Positions 6,012 through 12,716 of a stretch of DNA of 14,259 nt are shown piece by piece. The stretch spans positions 1-14,259 of the forward strand of contig JAJYZY010000061.1 in NCBI GenBank assembly GCA_021799715.1. The letters run 5' to 3'. Source of the DNA: Planctomycetota bacterium (GTDB lineage Bacteria > Planctomycetota > Phycisphaerae > WQYP01). The notes below the pieces were generated by a model that searched no databases, was not told the origin of the DNA, and saw only the letters and a list, made by a program, of their open reading frames with translations. A program made the position numbers and the translations under genes. How positions within the stretch are numbered: position 1 is the first letter of the stretch; every line of letters begins with the position of its first letter.

Positions 6012-7661
6012 ATGGATATGCGAAATTTCACAAAACCTTCGGCGATTTTCGGATGCGGATTGGCGCTTTCCGCTGTGTCATTTGTTTGCCATAGCGCCGG
6101 CGCAGCGACGACCCCGACGATTGCCATTCAAAATGTGGCGCAAGATGTCCCTTATTCTCCGCAAATTCACGCACTGTTGACCGATCCATCCACCGGTGCC
6201 ATTTTGCAGGGTAGCGGAGCTTATGGTGGTTACGGTAGTTACAGTTCTTCCCTGAGCGGTTCCGGACCGTATTACGATATTCAAGGTTATCTGGATACCG
6301 GAACCAGTGGCATATTACTTAGCGAATACGCCCGGGTGGGACTGGGCGTAAAACTCGCAACGTACAACGGGTCTCCGGTTACTTATACTGATACTGGCTT
6401 GGGCGGAGCAGCTTCCTACAATGTTTCAAAGACTTATGATCTATCCACCGCACAGTTAAGTTCAGCCAATTACGGTACACAGCCGGCCACCACCGCGTAC
6501 ACCAATGATATTGGCGCGGTGAAGATGGAGACCGCCACCAGCGGCGGCTATAACATTTTCGGCATGCCGGTCATGCAGGGAAAAGTAACGGTATTTCAGC
6601 CAGGTAATTTTAACAGTTTGACCAGTCCAATTCCCACTTCCAGCTATATCTACAGCCCCGGTACACCAGCAAATCCCAATCCCGGAAATGGCGCAGGTCC
6701 CGGTATTGTTTCGTCGCCGTATCAAGTCCAGTTGAGTTTTGCATCGTTCTCCAGCCCGTCGCTGATTCAGCCGGCCGGTGCTCCGGGACCGGTGGAAGAT
6801 GCAAACCCATTTATTGGCCCCGACCCTCTTGATCCCCAAGGTGCGACCGCTGCTATTCCCCCGGTAACGCTCGCGCTGACGGAGCCAACGACAAATGGCG
6901 GATTAACCCGTACCAGCACGGGGAGCTTTTTGTTTGATACCGGGGCGCAGTTGTCGTTTATTTCCACGGCCGAGGCGGCAAATCTGGGAATTTCAGAAGT
7001 CACCAGCAGTTCCGGTACAACCTCGCTGGTTTATACCGATACTGGAAAAGCGCTTCCCAATCAGTTTGCTGCTCCGATTACCGGAGCCGGCGGAAGTACC
7101 GCAAGTCCGGTTGGCTTTTATTTGGACTCGCTGACGCTCAAAACCACCAGCGGCGAAGCGATCTCATTTGTAAACGCACCGGTTGTCGTAATGGATGTAA
7201 CGGTAACCAACCCCAACACCGGCCAGCCCTTCACGCTGGCCGGGGATCTCGGCATGAATTTTTTTGAAACTGGCGGGTTGACCAACAACTTCAACAACGG
7301 GTTTAAATGGTTCACGTTTAACCAGCCGGATGGGTTGCTTGGCCTTGTGCCCTTGTCGCCGATACCGGGAGACACCAACGGCGATGGTGTCGTTAATAAT
7401 CTAGACCTTGCCACCGTTTTGAACAATCTCAATGAGCCGTCCGGCGGCCTTTGGAGCAAGGGGGATTTTACCGGCAGTGGAATAGTGACCAATACAGATC
7501 TCGCAATCGTATTAAACAACCTCAACACCGGGAGTTCCAGTACCACCGCAGCAATGACTGCCGCGAGCGCTGGATCGGTGCCGGAACCGGCAACATTGCC
7601 ACTTTTTGCCATGGGCGTGGCAGGCGTTCTTGGCCTGAAAAAGCGCAAATCGCGACGCTGA
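6012..7661 (+). CDS. PEP-CTERM, dockerin-bearing secreted protein with two aspartic-protease-like DTG half-sites
   Basis: This secreted, surface-sorted protein of 549 residues is probably an aspartic peptidase. Residues 1-31 are a signal peptide. Half-site 1 is GYLDTGTSGILLSEY (D95) with NIFGMPVM at 181-188. Half-site 2 is FLFDTGAQLSFIS (D309) with AGDLGMNFF at 410-418. Each half therefore has hydrophobic-DTG followed by a hydrophobic-Gly psi-loop-like element, as in pepsin lobes or a pair of retropepsin monomers. A second TDTG follows each catalytic-like DTG by 32-34 residues, pointing to internal duplication. Residues 454-465 (DTNGDGVVNNLD) and 485-496 (DFTGSGIVTNTD) are the two Ca-binding loops of a dockerin-like module. 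The end, VPEPATLPLF, a hydrophobic stretch and KKRKSRR, is a PEP-CTERM tail for exosortase processing. AGAGG at 6003-6007 precedes two in-frame ATGs (6012, 6018). Peptidase activity is inferred, not shown. Confidence 0.85.
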   Translation: MDMRNFTKPSAIFGCGLALSAVSFVCHSAGAATTPTIAIQNVAQDVPYSPQIHALLTDPSTGAILQGSGAYGGYGSYSSSLSGSGPYYDIQGYLDTGTSGILLSEYARVGLGVKLATYNGSPVTYTDTGLGGAASYNVSKTYDLSTAQLSSANYGTQPATTAYTNDIGAVKMETATSGGYNIFGMPVMQGKVTVFQPGNFNSLTSPIPTSSYIYSPGTPANPNPGNGAGPGIVSSPYQVQLSFASFSSPSLIQPAGAPGPVEDANPFIGPDPLDPQGATAAIPPVTLALTEPTTNGGLTRTSTGSFLFDTGAQLSFISTAEAANLGISEVTSSSGTTSLVYTDTGKALPNQFAAPITGAGGSTASPVGFYLDSLTLKTTSGEAISFVNAPVVVMDVTVTNPNTGQPFTLAGDLGMNFFETGGLTNNFNNGFKWFTFNQPDGLLGLVPLSPIPGDTNGDGVVNNLDLATVLNNLNEPSGGLWSKGDFTGSGIVTNTDLAIVLNNLNTGSSSTTAAMTAASAGSVPEPATLPLFAMGVAGVLGLKKRKSRR

Positions 7662-7762
7662 AAGCGGTTATGCGAAGCGATTTCCGTCTCAGTTCGCCAC
7701 CCATATCATTCCTTTACGGCATGCGACGGCAACGCCAAGCAGCGATCCGCTATTGTCTATAA

Positions 7763-7782
7763 AACATGCACTGTTGCATGTT
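7763..7782. repeat. Palindrome 1 upstream of amtB
   Basis: AACATGCA and TGCATGTT form a perfect 8-bp inverted repeat around a CTGT loop. It contains the TGCAC core also found in palindrome 3. It could be an operator or a short hairpin at the end of the preceding transcript; no T run follows directly. Confidence 0.5.
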
Positions 7783-7813
7783 GTGTGTTCAAATATTAAT
7801 CTCTATGCCTATA

Positions 7814-7836
7814 AAGTGATTGTTATTTAATCACTT
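7814..7836. repeat. Palindrome 2 upstream of amtB
   Basis: AAGTGATT and AATCACTT form a perfect 8-bp inverted repeat around a 7-nt AT-rich centre (GTTATTT). The GTGA...TCAC shape is typical of helix-turn-helix dimer operators, but the spacing does not fit the CRP consensus. Confidence 0.5.
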
Positions 7837-7838
7837 GT

Positions 7839-7855
7839 ATGCACAAATTGTGCAT
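7839..7855. promoter_or_regulatory. Palindrome 3, operator-like, overlapping the candidate amtB -35
   Basis: ATGCACAA and TTGTGCAT form a perfect 8-bp inverted repeat around a single A. Its right arm supplies the TTGTGC proposed as the -35 element, so a protein bound here would cover the promoter. It begins 2 nt after palindrome 2. It resembles an NtrC half-site (TGCAC...GTGCA), but the spacer is 5 nt where NtrC sites have 7. Confidence 0.5.
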
Positions 7856-7876
7856 TTGACGTGATATATGTATAAA
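7848..7876 (+). promoter_or_regulatory. Candidate amtB-glnK promoter
   Basis: TTGTGC (7848-7853) and TATAAA (7871-7876) are exactly 17 nt apart. The -10 matches five of six consensus bases, while the -35 matches only the first three. It lies 45 nt upstream of the preferred amtB start at 7922, leaving a leader of about 40 nt. Confidence 0.38.
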
Positions 7877-7921
7877 AAATGGGCATTATTGCCTGGCGGA
7901 ATATCTGCGGCGGAGAAATTC

Positions 7922-9337
7922 ATGATGGGTATTGCAACGCGCAAGCGGCATATCGCGCAGTTGTCAACCGGAAGGTACGCTTTGCCACTGGGTTTGATTA
8001 CTTGTGCGGTACTGGCACCGGTTCAATCGTGCGCGGCGGCAACCGCATCGGCGGTGGTGGTACCAAAGCCGGTTTTAGATACCGGCAGCACGGCTTGGAT
8101 GATGGTATCCGCCGCGCTGGTAATGTTTATGATTCCAGGACTGGCGTTGTTTTATGCCGGCATGGTGCGAAAAAAAAATGTGCTGGCAACCATGATGCAC
8201 TCGTATACCGCTCTGGCAGTGGTGTGCCTGCAATGGATTGTCATTGGGTACATGTTGGCATTTGGTAAAGATCAGCATGGACTGATCGGCTGGCAGCCGG
8301 GCGATATGTTTCTCATCGGCATGAATCCGCGGCATCTGGTGCAACAGGGGGGAAGTTATATTCCCGAAACAGTATTCTGTATGTTTCAGGCCATGTTCGC
8401 CATGATTACGCCCGCGGTTATTGCCGGCTCTCTGGCCGAGAGAATGAAATTCCGATCCTTCGTACTGTTTATTCTGTTATGGAGTACGCTGGTTTATGAT
8501 CCGTTGGCGCATTGTGTATGGGGTGGCGGCTGGTTGGATAAAATGCATGTCGCCGATTTTGCCGGTGGAACGGTGGTGGAAATTGCGTCCGGGGTTTCCG
8601 GTCTGGTGATGGCCGTTTTTCTGGGTCGAAGGCTGGGCTATCCCACGCAAGTGCTGCAGCCAAGCTCCTTGGCGCTTACGCTTACCGGAGCGGGAATTCT
8701 CTGGTTTGGCTGGTATGGCTTTAACGCCGGTTCCGCCGGTGCCGCCAATACGGTGGCCGGGGCGGCATTTCTTAACACGACCATTGCGGCGGCATCGGCT
8801 GGTGTGGCGTGGAATTTCGTGGAATGGGCGCATCATCGCCGCCCATCGACACTGGGCTTGGCATCGGGCATTGTCGCGGGGCTGGTGGCCATCACTCCGG
8901 CATGCGGATTTGTAGCGCTCTGGTCAGCACCGATTATCGGTGTGCTGGCGGGCGTGGTGTGTTATCTGGCGGTGCAGTTCAAAGGTGTGATGGGGTATGA
9001 CGATTCGCTTGATGCCTTCGGCGTGCACGGGGTGGGCGGATTCCTGGGCATGTTGCTCACCGGAGTATTTGCCGTGTCCGCGGTTAATACCGTGCGCGGT
9101 CTGATCGCCGGTGACGGCCATCAGTTGATGGTGCAACTGACGGCGGCGGTGGCGGCGGTGGTGTATGTCGCCATCGGCACGGCGGTGGTGGGATTTATTG
9201 TGGATAAAACCTTCGGACTGCGGGTATCCGAACTTGTTGAAACGGAAGGTTTGGATCAGGGTATTCACGGCGAAAGCGGCTGGGATATCGGTGCCATGCC
9301 GGAAATGTCCATCATGGCCCCGTCGGATGCTCCCTGA
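7922..9337 (+). CDS. amtB: Ammonium transporter AmtB with Glu at the first pore-histidine position
   Basis: This inner-membrane trimeric channel for ammonium has 471 residues: a signal-like hydrophobic N-terminus (to about residue 40), then about 11 membrane helices. Family motifs include DTGSTAWMMVSAALVMFMIPG (from 53), GLALFYAGMVRKKN, FQAMFAMITPAVIAGSLAER (155-174), DFAGGTVVEIASG (212-224), WYGFNAGSAG and FGVHGVGGFLGMLLTG (from 366). In the pore, the second twin His is present (H369), but the first is Glu (E220, codon 8579-8581; usual motif VVHIN). D212 and the pore-gate Phe region are kept. GGAGA at 7912-7916 sits 5 nt before the ATG at 7922, which is preferred over the ATG at 7868, where no ribosome site is seen. 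The C-terminal tail (GLRVSELVETEGLDQGIHGES) is the usual PII-contact segment. The PII gene follows after 73 nt. Confidence 0.95.
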   Translation: MMGIATRKRHIAQLSTGRYALPLGLITCAVLAPVQSCAAATASAVVVPKPVLDTGSTAWMMVSAALVMFMIPGLALFYAGMVRKKNVLATMMHSYTALAVVCLQWIVIGYMLAFGKDQHGLIGWQPGDMFLIGMNPRHLVQQGGSYIPETVFCMFQAMFAMITPAVIAGSLAERMKFRSFVLFILLWSTLVYDPLAHCVWGGGWLDKMHVADFAGGTVVEIASGVSGLVMAVFLGRRLGYPTQVLQPSSLALTLTGAGILWFGWYGFNAGSAGAANTVAGAAFLNTTIAAASAGVAWNFVEWAHHRRPSTLGLASGIVAGLVAITPACGFVALWSAPIIGVLAGVVCYLAVQFKGVMGYDDSLDAFGVHGVGGFLGMLLTGVFAVSAVNTVRGLIAGDGHQLMVQLTAAVAAVVYVAIGTAVVGFIVDKTFGLRVSELVETEGLDQGIHGESGWDIGAMPEMSIMAPSDAP

Positions 9338-9410
9338 ATATGTCGGCGAAAGAAAAAAAATAACCGACCGTTTTTATCGCAACACGTTATTATTTTACAG
9401 GAGTTGATCA

Positions 9411-9764
9411 ATGAAATTAATTATCGCCATCATCCAGCCAATTCGGCTGGAGGCCGTCAAACAGGCCCTGACGGATGTGGAAGTATTTCGCCTCACGGTC
9501 AGTGATGTGCAGGGCTATGGCAGGCAGAAGGGACACACGGAATATTTCCGCGGGCAGGCGTTACAGGTGAATCTGATACGCAAGGTTCGCCTGGAAATCG
9601 CGGTCAATGAGGCCTTCGTGCAGCCAACCATCAATGCCATCGTCAAATCCGCCCGCAGCGGTGCCGACGGAAAGGGGCAGGTCGGCGATGGGAAAATTTT
9701 TGTTCTGCCGCTGGATAATGTCATCCGCGTCAGCGACGGTACCGTCGGCGGTGAAGCGATTTAA
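9411..9764 (+). CDS. glnK: PII nitrogen regulatory protein (GlnB/GlnK) lacking T-loop Tyr51
   Basis: This trimeric 2-oxoglutarate/ATP sensor in the cytosol would, given its place after amtB, plug the AmtB channel when nitrogen is plentiful. It has 117 residues. The start MKLIIAIIQPIRLEAVKQAL and the T-loop entry GYGRQKGHTEYFRG (35-48) are typical. K58 and the GDGKIFV nucleotide loop (92-98) are kept. Residue 51, the Tyr that is uridylylated in enteric bacteria, is Leu (RGQALQVNLIRK), and Tyr46 is Phe. The B-loop region carries about five extra residues (ADGKG, 85-89), and the Arg that usually follows two places after R106 is Ser. So covalent modification at Tyr51 is impossible and ATP contacts may differ. 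AGGAG at 9399-9403 lies 7 nt before the ATG. It is probably co-transcribed with amtB. Confidence 0.95.
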   Translation: MKLIIAIIQPIRLEAVKQALTDVEVFRLTVSDVQGYGRQKGHTEYFRGQALQVNLIRKVRLEIAVNEAFVQPTINAIVKSARSGADGKGQVGDGKIFVLPLDNVIRVSDGTVGGEAI

Positions 9765-9809
9765 CGGGTAAAAATCGCAATCTTCGCGGCCGGCTGTCCT
9801 GCCCCTTGC

Positions 9810-9823
9810 GCCGCAACTGCGGC
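9810..9823. terminator. Weak hairpin between convergent glnK and DUF971 genes
   Basis: GCCGC / GCGGC with a 4-nt AACT loop lies midway in the 80-nt gap between convergent genes. It lacks a T run on either strand. A second weak stem (GCGATTT / AAATCGC, 9756-9778) overlaps the glnK stop. Either could help end transcription, but neither is a classical terminator. Confidence 0.25.
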
Positions 9824-9844
9824 ACCGACGGGTTGCCGATCCGC

Positions 9845-10168
9845 CTATTGTAGCTTACTTAACGAACGTAAATATGTATATGAATAAATCCCTGTGCTGT
9901 GCTGGTCGGACCAGACCATGCGCAGGGCATAGTTGCCGACGAGTTCAGCGTTGATGGCGGTAATCGGGCCGTCATACGTGGTGCGCACAACCGGCAAAAT
10001 GGTTCGCCCCAGCAGGTCGCGTTCGCCCTGGCACCCGGCACAGGGGCACATGCGCCGCAGAAAGCGCAATTCAAAATGGGATGTAAGCCCATCGGACCAT
10101 TCAATGTCCAGCGATGTCGATTTTTTCAACGCTATTCGCACGGGTTCCACCGGCACGGGCTTTTCCAT
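9845..10168 (-). CDS. DUF971 small protein (GBBH-like N-terminal domain)
   Basis: This 107-residue stand-alone DUF971 domain has no established biochemical role. The family fold is found at the N-terminus of gamma-butyrobetaine hydroxylase-like proteins and next to Mrp/ApbC iron-sulfur carriers. Visible landmarks are LDIEWSDGLTSHFELRFLR (20-38), a Cys-rich CPCAGC (C41, C43, C46) that could bind metal, and the family's closing segment MVWSDQHSTGIYSYTYLR (84-101). The ATG at 10168 has GGAG at 10179-10182, in the 20-nt gap after the hisA stop, so it is the last gene of a hisH-hisA-DUF971 run. A link to histidine synthesis is not implied by the family. Confidence 0.9.
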   Translation of the reverse strand: MEKPVPVEPVRIALKKSTSLDIEWSDGLTSHFELRFLRRMCPCAGCQGERDLLGRTILPVVRTTYDGPITAINAELVGNYALRMVWSDQHSTGIYSYTYLRSLSKLQ

Positions 10169-10188
10169 GATGGATCATCTCCGGAAAA

Positions 10189-10926
10189 TCAGCTTGCCAA
10201 TTCGCGCACGGCGTCCGCCACTTCCAACGTGCGTTCATAGATGGCTTTGCCTACTATAATTCCTTCAATGGGCAGATATTTCAAAGCACGAATATCGTTA
10301 AGACTCCCCACGCCGCCGCTGTGTATAACCGGAATTGTGCCGGCGTTCCGCACAAGGGTTTCCGTGGCGGCAATGTTCGGCCCGATCAACGTGCCGTCCC
10401 GGGCGATGTCCGTGTAGATAATCGCCGCCAGGGGCCATTGCGCCACATTACGCACCACTTCCAGAGCGGTTGGATTTTCCGTGCCGCTGATGGTCCATCC
10501 GTGCGTGCCCACGCGGCCGTCGCGCGCATCAAGTCCCAGCACCAGCCGATTGCGAAATCGCGTGTCATGCACCATGGCGCGAAACCAATCGCCATCGGAA
10601 ATGGCGCGCGTGCCGAGTATCAGGCGTTTGGCTCCAATGGCCAGAAGATATTCAATAACTTCCTCGGTGCGAATCCCGCCCCCGACTTCCACCTGCAGGC
10701 CGGTTTCACGGATCAGGCGTTCAATAAGTTCCAGATTCACCAGTCTCCCGTCACGCGCCCCGTCGAGGTCCACCACATGCAGCCACCGGCATCCGGCCTC
10801 TTTAAAACGCCGGGCGATGTCCAGCGGATCAACATCGTACGTGGTCTGCTGATTATAATCGCCGCGAAACAGTCGCACCACGCGGCCCCCGCGTAAATCA
10901 ATTGCCGGTATTAATTCAATACTCAT
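10189..10926 (-). CDS. hisA: HisA, ProFAR isomerase
   Basis: HisA is the phosphoribosylformimino-AICAR-phosphate isomerase, an Amadori rearrangement in histidine synthesis carried out by a cytosolic TIM barrel. The 245-residue product is the normal family length. It opens with IELIPAIDLRGGRVVRL (D10, first catalytic Asp), then has VVDLDGARDG (51-60), VEVGGGIRT (79-87), LGLDARDG (D133, second catalytic Asp), IYTDIARDGTLIGPN (170-184) and VIHSGGVGSLNDI (200-212). The frame is open up to 10992, but the ATG at 10926 gives the canonical start; AGGAA lies about 11 nt upstream. It is downstream of hisH with a 120-nt gap, and its stop is 20 nt from the DUF971 gene. Confidence 0.96.
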   Translation of the reverse strand: MSIELIPAIDLRGGRVVRLFRGDYNQQTTYDVDPLDIARRFKEAGCRWLHVVDLDGARDGRLVNLELIERLIRETGLQVEVGGGIRTEEVIEYLLAIGAKRLILGTRAISDGDWFRAMVHDTRFRNRLVLGLDARDGRVGTHGWTISGTENPTALEVVRNVAQWPLAAIIYTDIARDGTLIGPNIAATETLVRNAGTIPVIHSGGVGSLNDIRALKYLPIEGIIVGKAIYERTLEVADAVRELAS

Positions 10927-10957
10927 GAAAGCCCAATTCCTGGAGGTATCTATTCCT

Positions 10958-10977
10958 GATTCCAATGCGATGGAATC
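10958..10977. repeat. Hairpin in the hisH-hisA spacer
   Basis: GATTCCA and TGGAATC form a perfect 7-bp inverted repeat around 6 nt, 31 nt upstream of the hisA start. No T run follows on the minus strand. It could be an RNA processing or stabilising element, or an operator. Confidence 0.4.
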
Positions 10978-11046
10978 ACTAACCAATATCATAAAACATC
11001 AGCCGATAATTCGCGAAGCCTCGGACGGTTGGTTTTGATCCAATAC

Positions 11047-11661
11047 TTATAACTCGGCAAAGTTTTTCAATATCATGCGGCCCGCCGCCTGACTTTTTTC
11101 CGGGTGAAACTGAACCGCCATAACATTATCCCGGCATATCGCCGCGGTGAATTCCCCGCCGTAATCGGTTACTGCAGCAATATGCCGCGGATCGGTCGGG
11201 CGGACAAAGTAGGAGTGCACAAAGTAATAATGCGTGCCGGGCGCAATACCCTTAAAAAGCGGAACATCTTTCCGCGGCCACACGCTGTTCCAGCCCATGT
11301 GGGGTACCTTCAAACGTGTTGGCGCTTGATCCACGGAAAATCTTATGCAATCGCCGGGCACAATGCCCAAGCCGGTGTGTTCGCCGTCCTCAAAGCCTTT
11401 TTCCATCAGCAGTTGCAGCCCCAGGCATATTCCAAGAACCGGCCGCTGCCCGGCAATGAAATCTTTTATCGCATCGGCTTGTCCGGAAGATTCCAGTATT
11501 GCAATGGCATCGGCAAACGCCCCAACGCCGGGCAAAACCAGTTTGTCCGCGCTGCGAATATCCGTCGGCGATGCAATGATCTTTGCCGCAACTCCCAGAA
11601 GCTCAAACGCCTTCTGAACACTGCGTAAATTGCCCATGGAATAATCGACAATAGCCAGCAT
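11047..11661 (-). CDS. hisH: HisH, glutaminase subunit of imidazole glycerol phosphate synthase
   Basis: HisH hydrolyses glutamine and passes ammonia to HisF, which closes the imidazole ring. The 204-residue class I glutamine amidotransferase has the start IVDYSMGNLRSV (4-15), LPGVGAFADA (43-52), the nucleophile elbow GICLGLQLL (C79), the GWNSVW segment (123-128) and the HPEKS motif (H186, E188), completing the Cys-His-Glu triad. The ATG at 11661 gives the standard N-terminus. The frame extends 12 codons to a GTG at 11697, which would add an atypical tail. HisF is not within the window. The 161 nt upstream (11662-11822) contain no gene and no promoter that I would defend. Confidence 0.96.
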   Translation of the reverse strand: MLAIVDYSMGNLRSVQKAFELLGVAAKIIASPTDIRSADKLVLPGVGAFADAIAILESSGQADAIKDFIAGQRPVLGICLGLQLLMEKGFEDGEHTGLGIVPGDCIRFSVDQAPTRLKVPHMGWNSVWPRKDVPLFKGIAPGTHYYFVHSYFVRPTDPRHIAAVTDYGGEFTAAICRDNVMAVQFHPEKSQAAGRMILKNFAEL

Positions 11662-11822
11662 GATTCTGTCCCACAGTTTTTTATTCGGGTCAAACACATC
11701 AATGGAACCCCGCGCGGTACGTTATCCGCGATGGATTGCATGGTCGCCAACGCCGAAACACTGGGTTGATAGATCCGCTGCGCGTGTTGGCCCCGCCACC
11801 AAAGGCATTCAAGGGCGTGCCG

Positions 11823-12554
11823 TCAACGCAACACAACAATTTCAACCCGGCGGTCTTTGGCCAGGTTGGTGCGGGAAATCATGCGATGATCGCCAAAACT
11901 CACGGCGGTCATGCGACGGCGTGAAACGCCATGGCGCGCCAGGAAGGTTTCAACGGATCGTGCCCGCGCCAGACCCAGTGCATAGTTGTTTGGATACGGG
12001 TGATGAATCGGGCGGTTATCGGTGTAACCTTCAATGCGAATGCGGTTGCGGGCGTAGCGTGTCCGCAGCAGATGCACAACCCGCAACAGCGCATGTTCCG
12101 CACGAACCTCCAGCCGGGCACTGCCGGAGGCAAACAGCACATCGCTGGAAAGCACAAACCGCCGAATTTCCGTTCTCGACCGCGCGCTACGATGATGGAT
12201 CATCCGGTGGTGCATGGCGTGCATGCCGCTGCGGCCTGATGGCGAAGAACCAAACGTCGGCAACATGGTATTGTCTGTGCCGGTAGTGCCGGCGGCGGGT
12301 GGCTGGGCGTTGGCTGCGGCCGCCTGTTGCGCGGCGGCCGCGGCAACCTGCTGTTGTTGTTGCAGTTGTTGGCGCGAAGCCGCCAAATTCGCCTTGGCGT
12401 CCGCCAATTGTTGCGCCAACTGCTGATTTTGCTTGATAAGCTGCGAATTCTGTGTTTGCAGGGTCTGATCCGTGCATCCGCCAAGACCCAAGCCCAGCAT
12501 CATCACCACTGTACCGGCCAGCAGGCCGCGAGTTACATTGAATGTGTGTCCCAT
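11823..12554 (-). CDS. OmpA/Pal-type peptidoglycan-binding lipoprotein
   Basis: This is predicted to be an outer-membrane lipoprotein anchoring the envelope to peptidoglycan. The 243-residue product has a lipoprotein signal with lipobox LGGC (C27; residues 28-29 are Thr-Asp, so no inner-membrane retention Asp at +2). A Gln/Ala-rich coiled-coil-like region (about 33-85, with runs of Gln) follows, then a Pro/Gly linker, a His/Met-rich patch (about 111-121) and an OmpA C-terminal domain (133-243). The domain shows DVLFASGSARL, IEGYTDNRP, NYALGLARARSVETFL and the Asp/Arg peptidoglycan-contact segment NLAKDRRVEIVV. The ATG at 12554 gives the signal peptide; AGGAG lies 11 nt upstream. A 10-codon out-of-frame ATG frame overlaps this site. 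The gene is divergent from the pterin synthase. It resembles Pal, but no tol genes are nearby, so no symbol is given. Confidence 0.9.
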   Translation of the reverse strand: MGHTFNVTRGLLAGTVVMMLGLGLGGCTDQTLQTQNSQLIKQNQQLAQQLADAKANLAASRQQLQQQQQVAAAAAQQAAAANAQPPAAGTTGTDNTMLPTFGSSPSGRSGMHAMHHRMIHHRSARSRTEIRRFVLSSDVLFASGSARLEVRAEHALLRVVHLLRTRYARNRIRIEGYTDNRPIHHPYPNNYALGLARARSVETFLARHGVSRRRMTAVSFGDHRMISRTNLAKDRRVEIVVLR

Positions 12555-12624
12555 GGTTCCATAATCTCCTTGTAAATCGTCCGCTCTGGTGGCAACCGCC
12601 CAATAAAGCCTGACTGATGCCATA

Positions 12625-12652
12625 ATTGTACTTTAACCCCGCACATAGGCAA
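12625..12652 (-). promoter_or_regulatory. Candidate promoter of the OmpA-type lipoprotein
   Basis: Read on the minus strand, TTGCCT (12652-12647) and TACAAT (12630-12625) are 16 nt apart, 70 nt upstream of the ATG. TACAAT matches five of six -10 bases and TTGCCT four of six -35 bases. Confidence 0.42.
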
Positions 12653-12702
12653 GCGGCTTGAATTTGCGCCACAATCCGGTAACGCGGCGGTTGTTTTCAG
12701 GC

Positions 12703-12708
12703 TACAAT
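12703..12708 (+). promoter_or_regulatory. Candidate -10 box next to the pterin synthase start
   Basis: TACAAT ends 8 nt before the ATG at 12717 (5 nt before the GTG at 12714). A transcript from here would begin at or next to the start codon. No convincing -35 lies upstream. No Shine-Dalgarno sequence lies at normal distance from either start, which fits a leaderless message. Confidence 0.33.
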
Positions 12709-12716
12709 TCCACGTG

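Noticed and set aside
7118..7648. 176-codon minus-strand frame opposite the PEP-CTERM protein
   Set aside because: The plus-strand frame has signal peptide, dockerin and sorting tail; the antisense frame is low in complexity and lacks signals.
7839..7855. Sigma-54 promoter or NtrC site upstream of amtB
   Set aside because: The -24 GG is missing (TG present) and the -12 is GTGC, not TTGC; the TGCAC...GTGCA spacer is 5 nt where NtrC needs 7.
9734..9747. 14-bp perfect palindrome CGACGGTACCGTCG
   Set aside because: It lies within glnK codons for SDGTVGG and is most simply a by-product of coding; no partner sites were seen.
10321..10896. 191-codon plus-strand frame opposite hisA
   Set aside because: hisA is certain on the other strand; the antisense product has no recognisable motif.
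11104..11628. 174-codon plus-strand frame opposite hisH
   Set aside because: It is a shadow of hisH, whose catalytic triad and length are intact.
11660..12286. 208-codon plus-strand frame opposite the OmpA lipoprotein
   Set aside because: It is the shadow of a well-supported GC-rich gene, with no ribosome site and biased Cys/Arg/Gly content.
12340..12440. CAA/TTG-rich tract as a repeat array or CRISPR-like element
   Set aside because: It encodes the Gln-rich coiled-coil of the lipoprotein; there is no regular repeat-spacer pattern.
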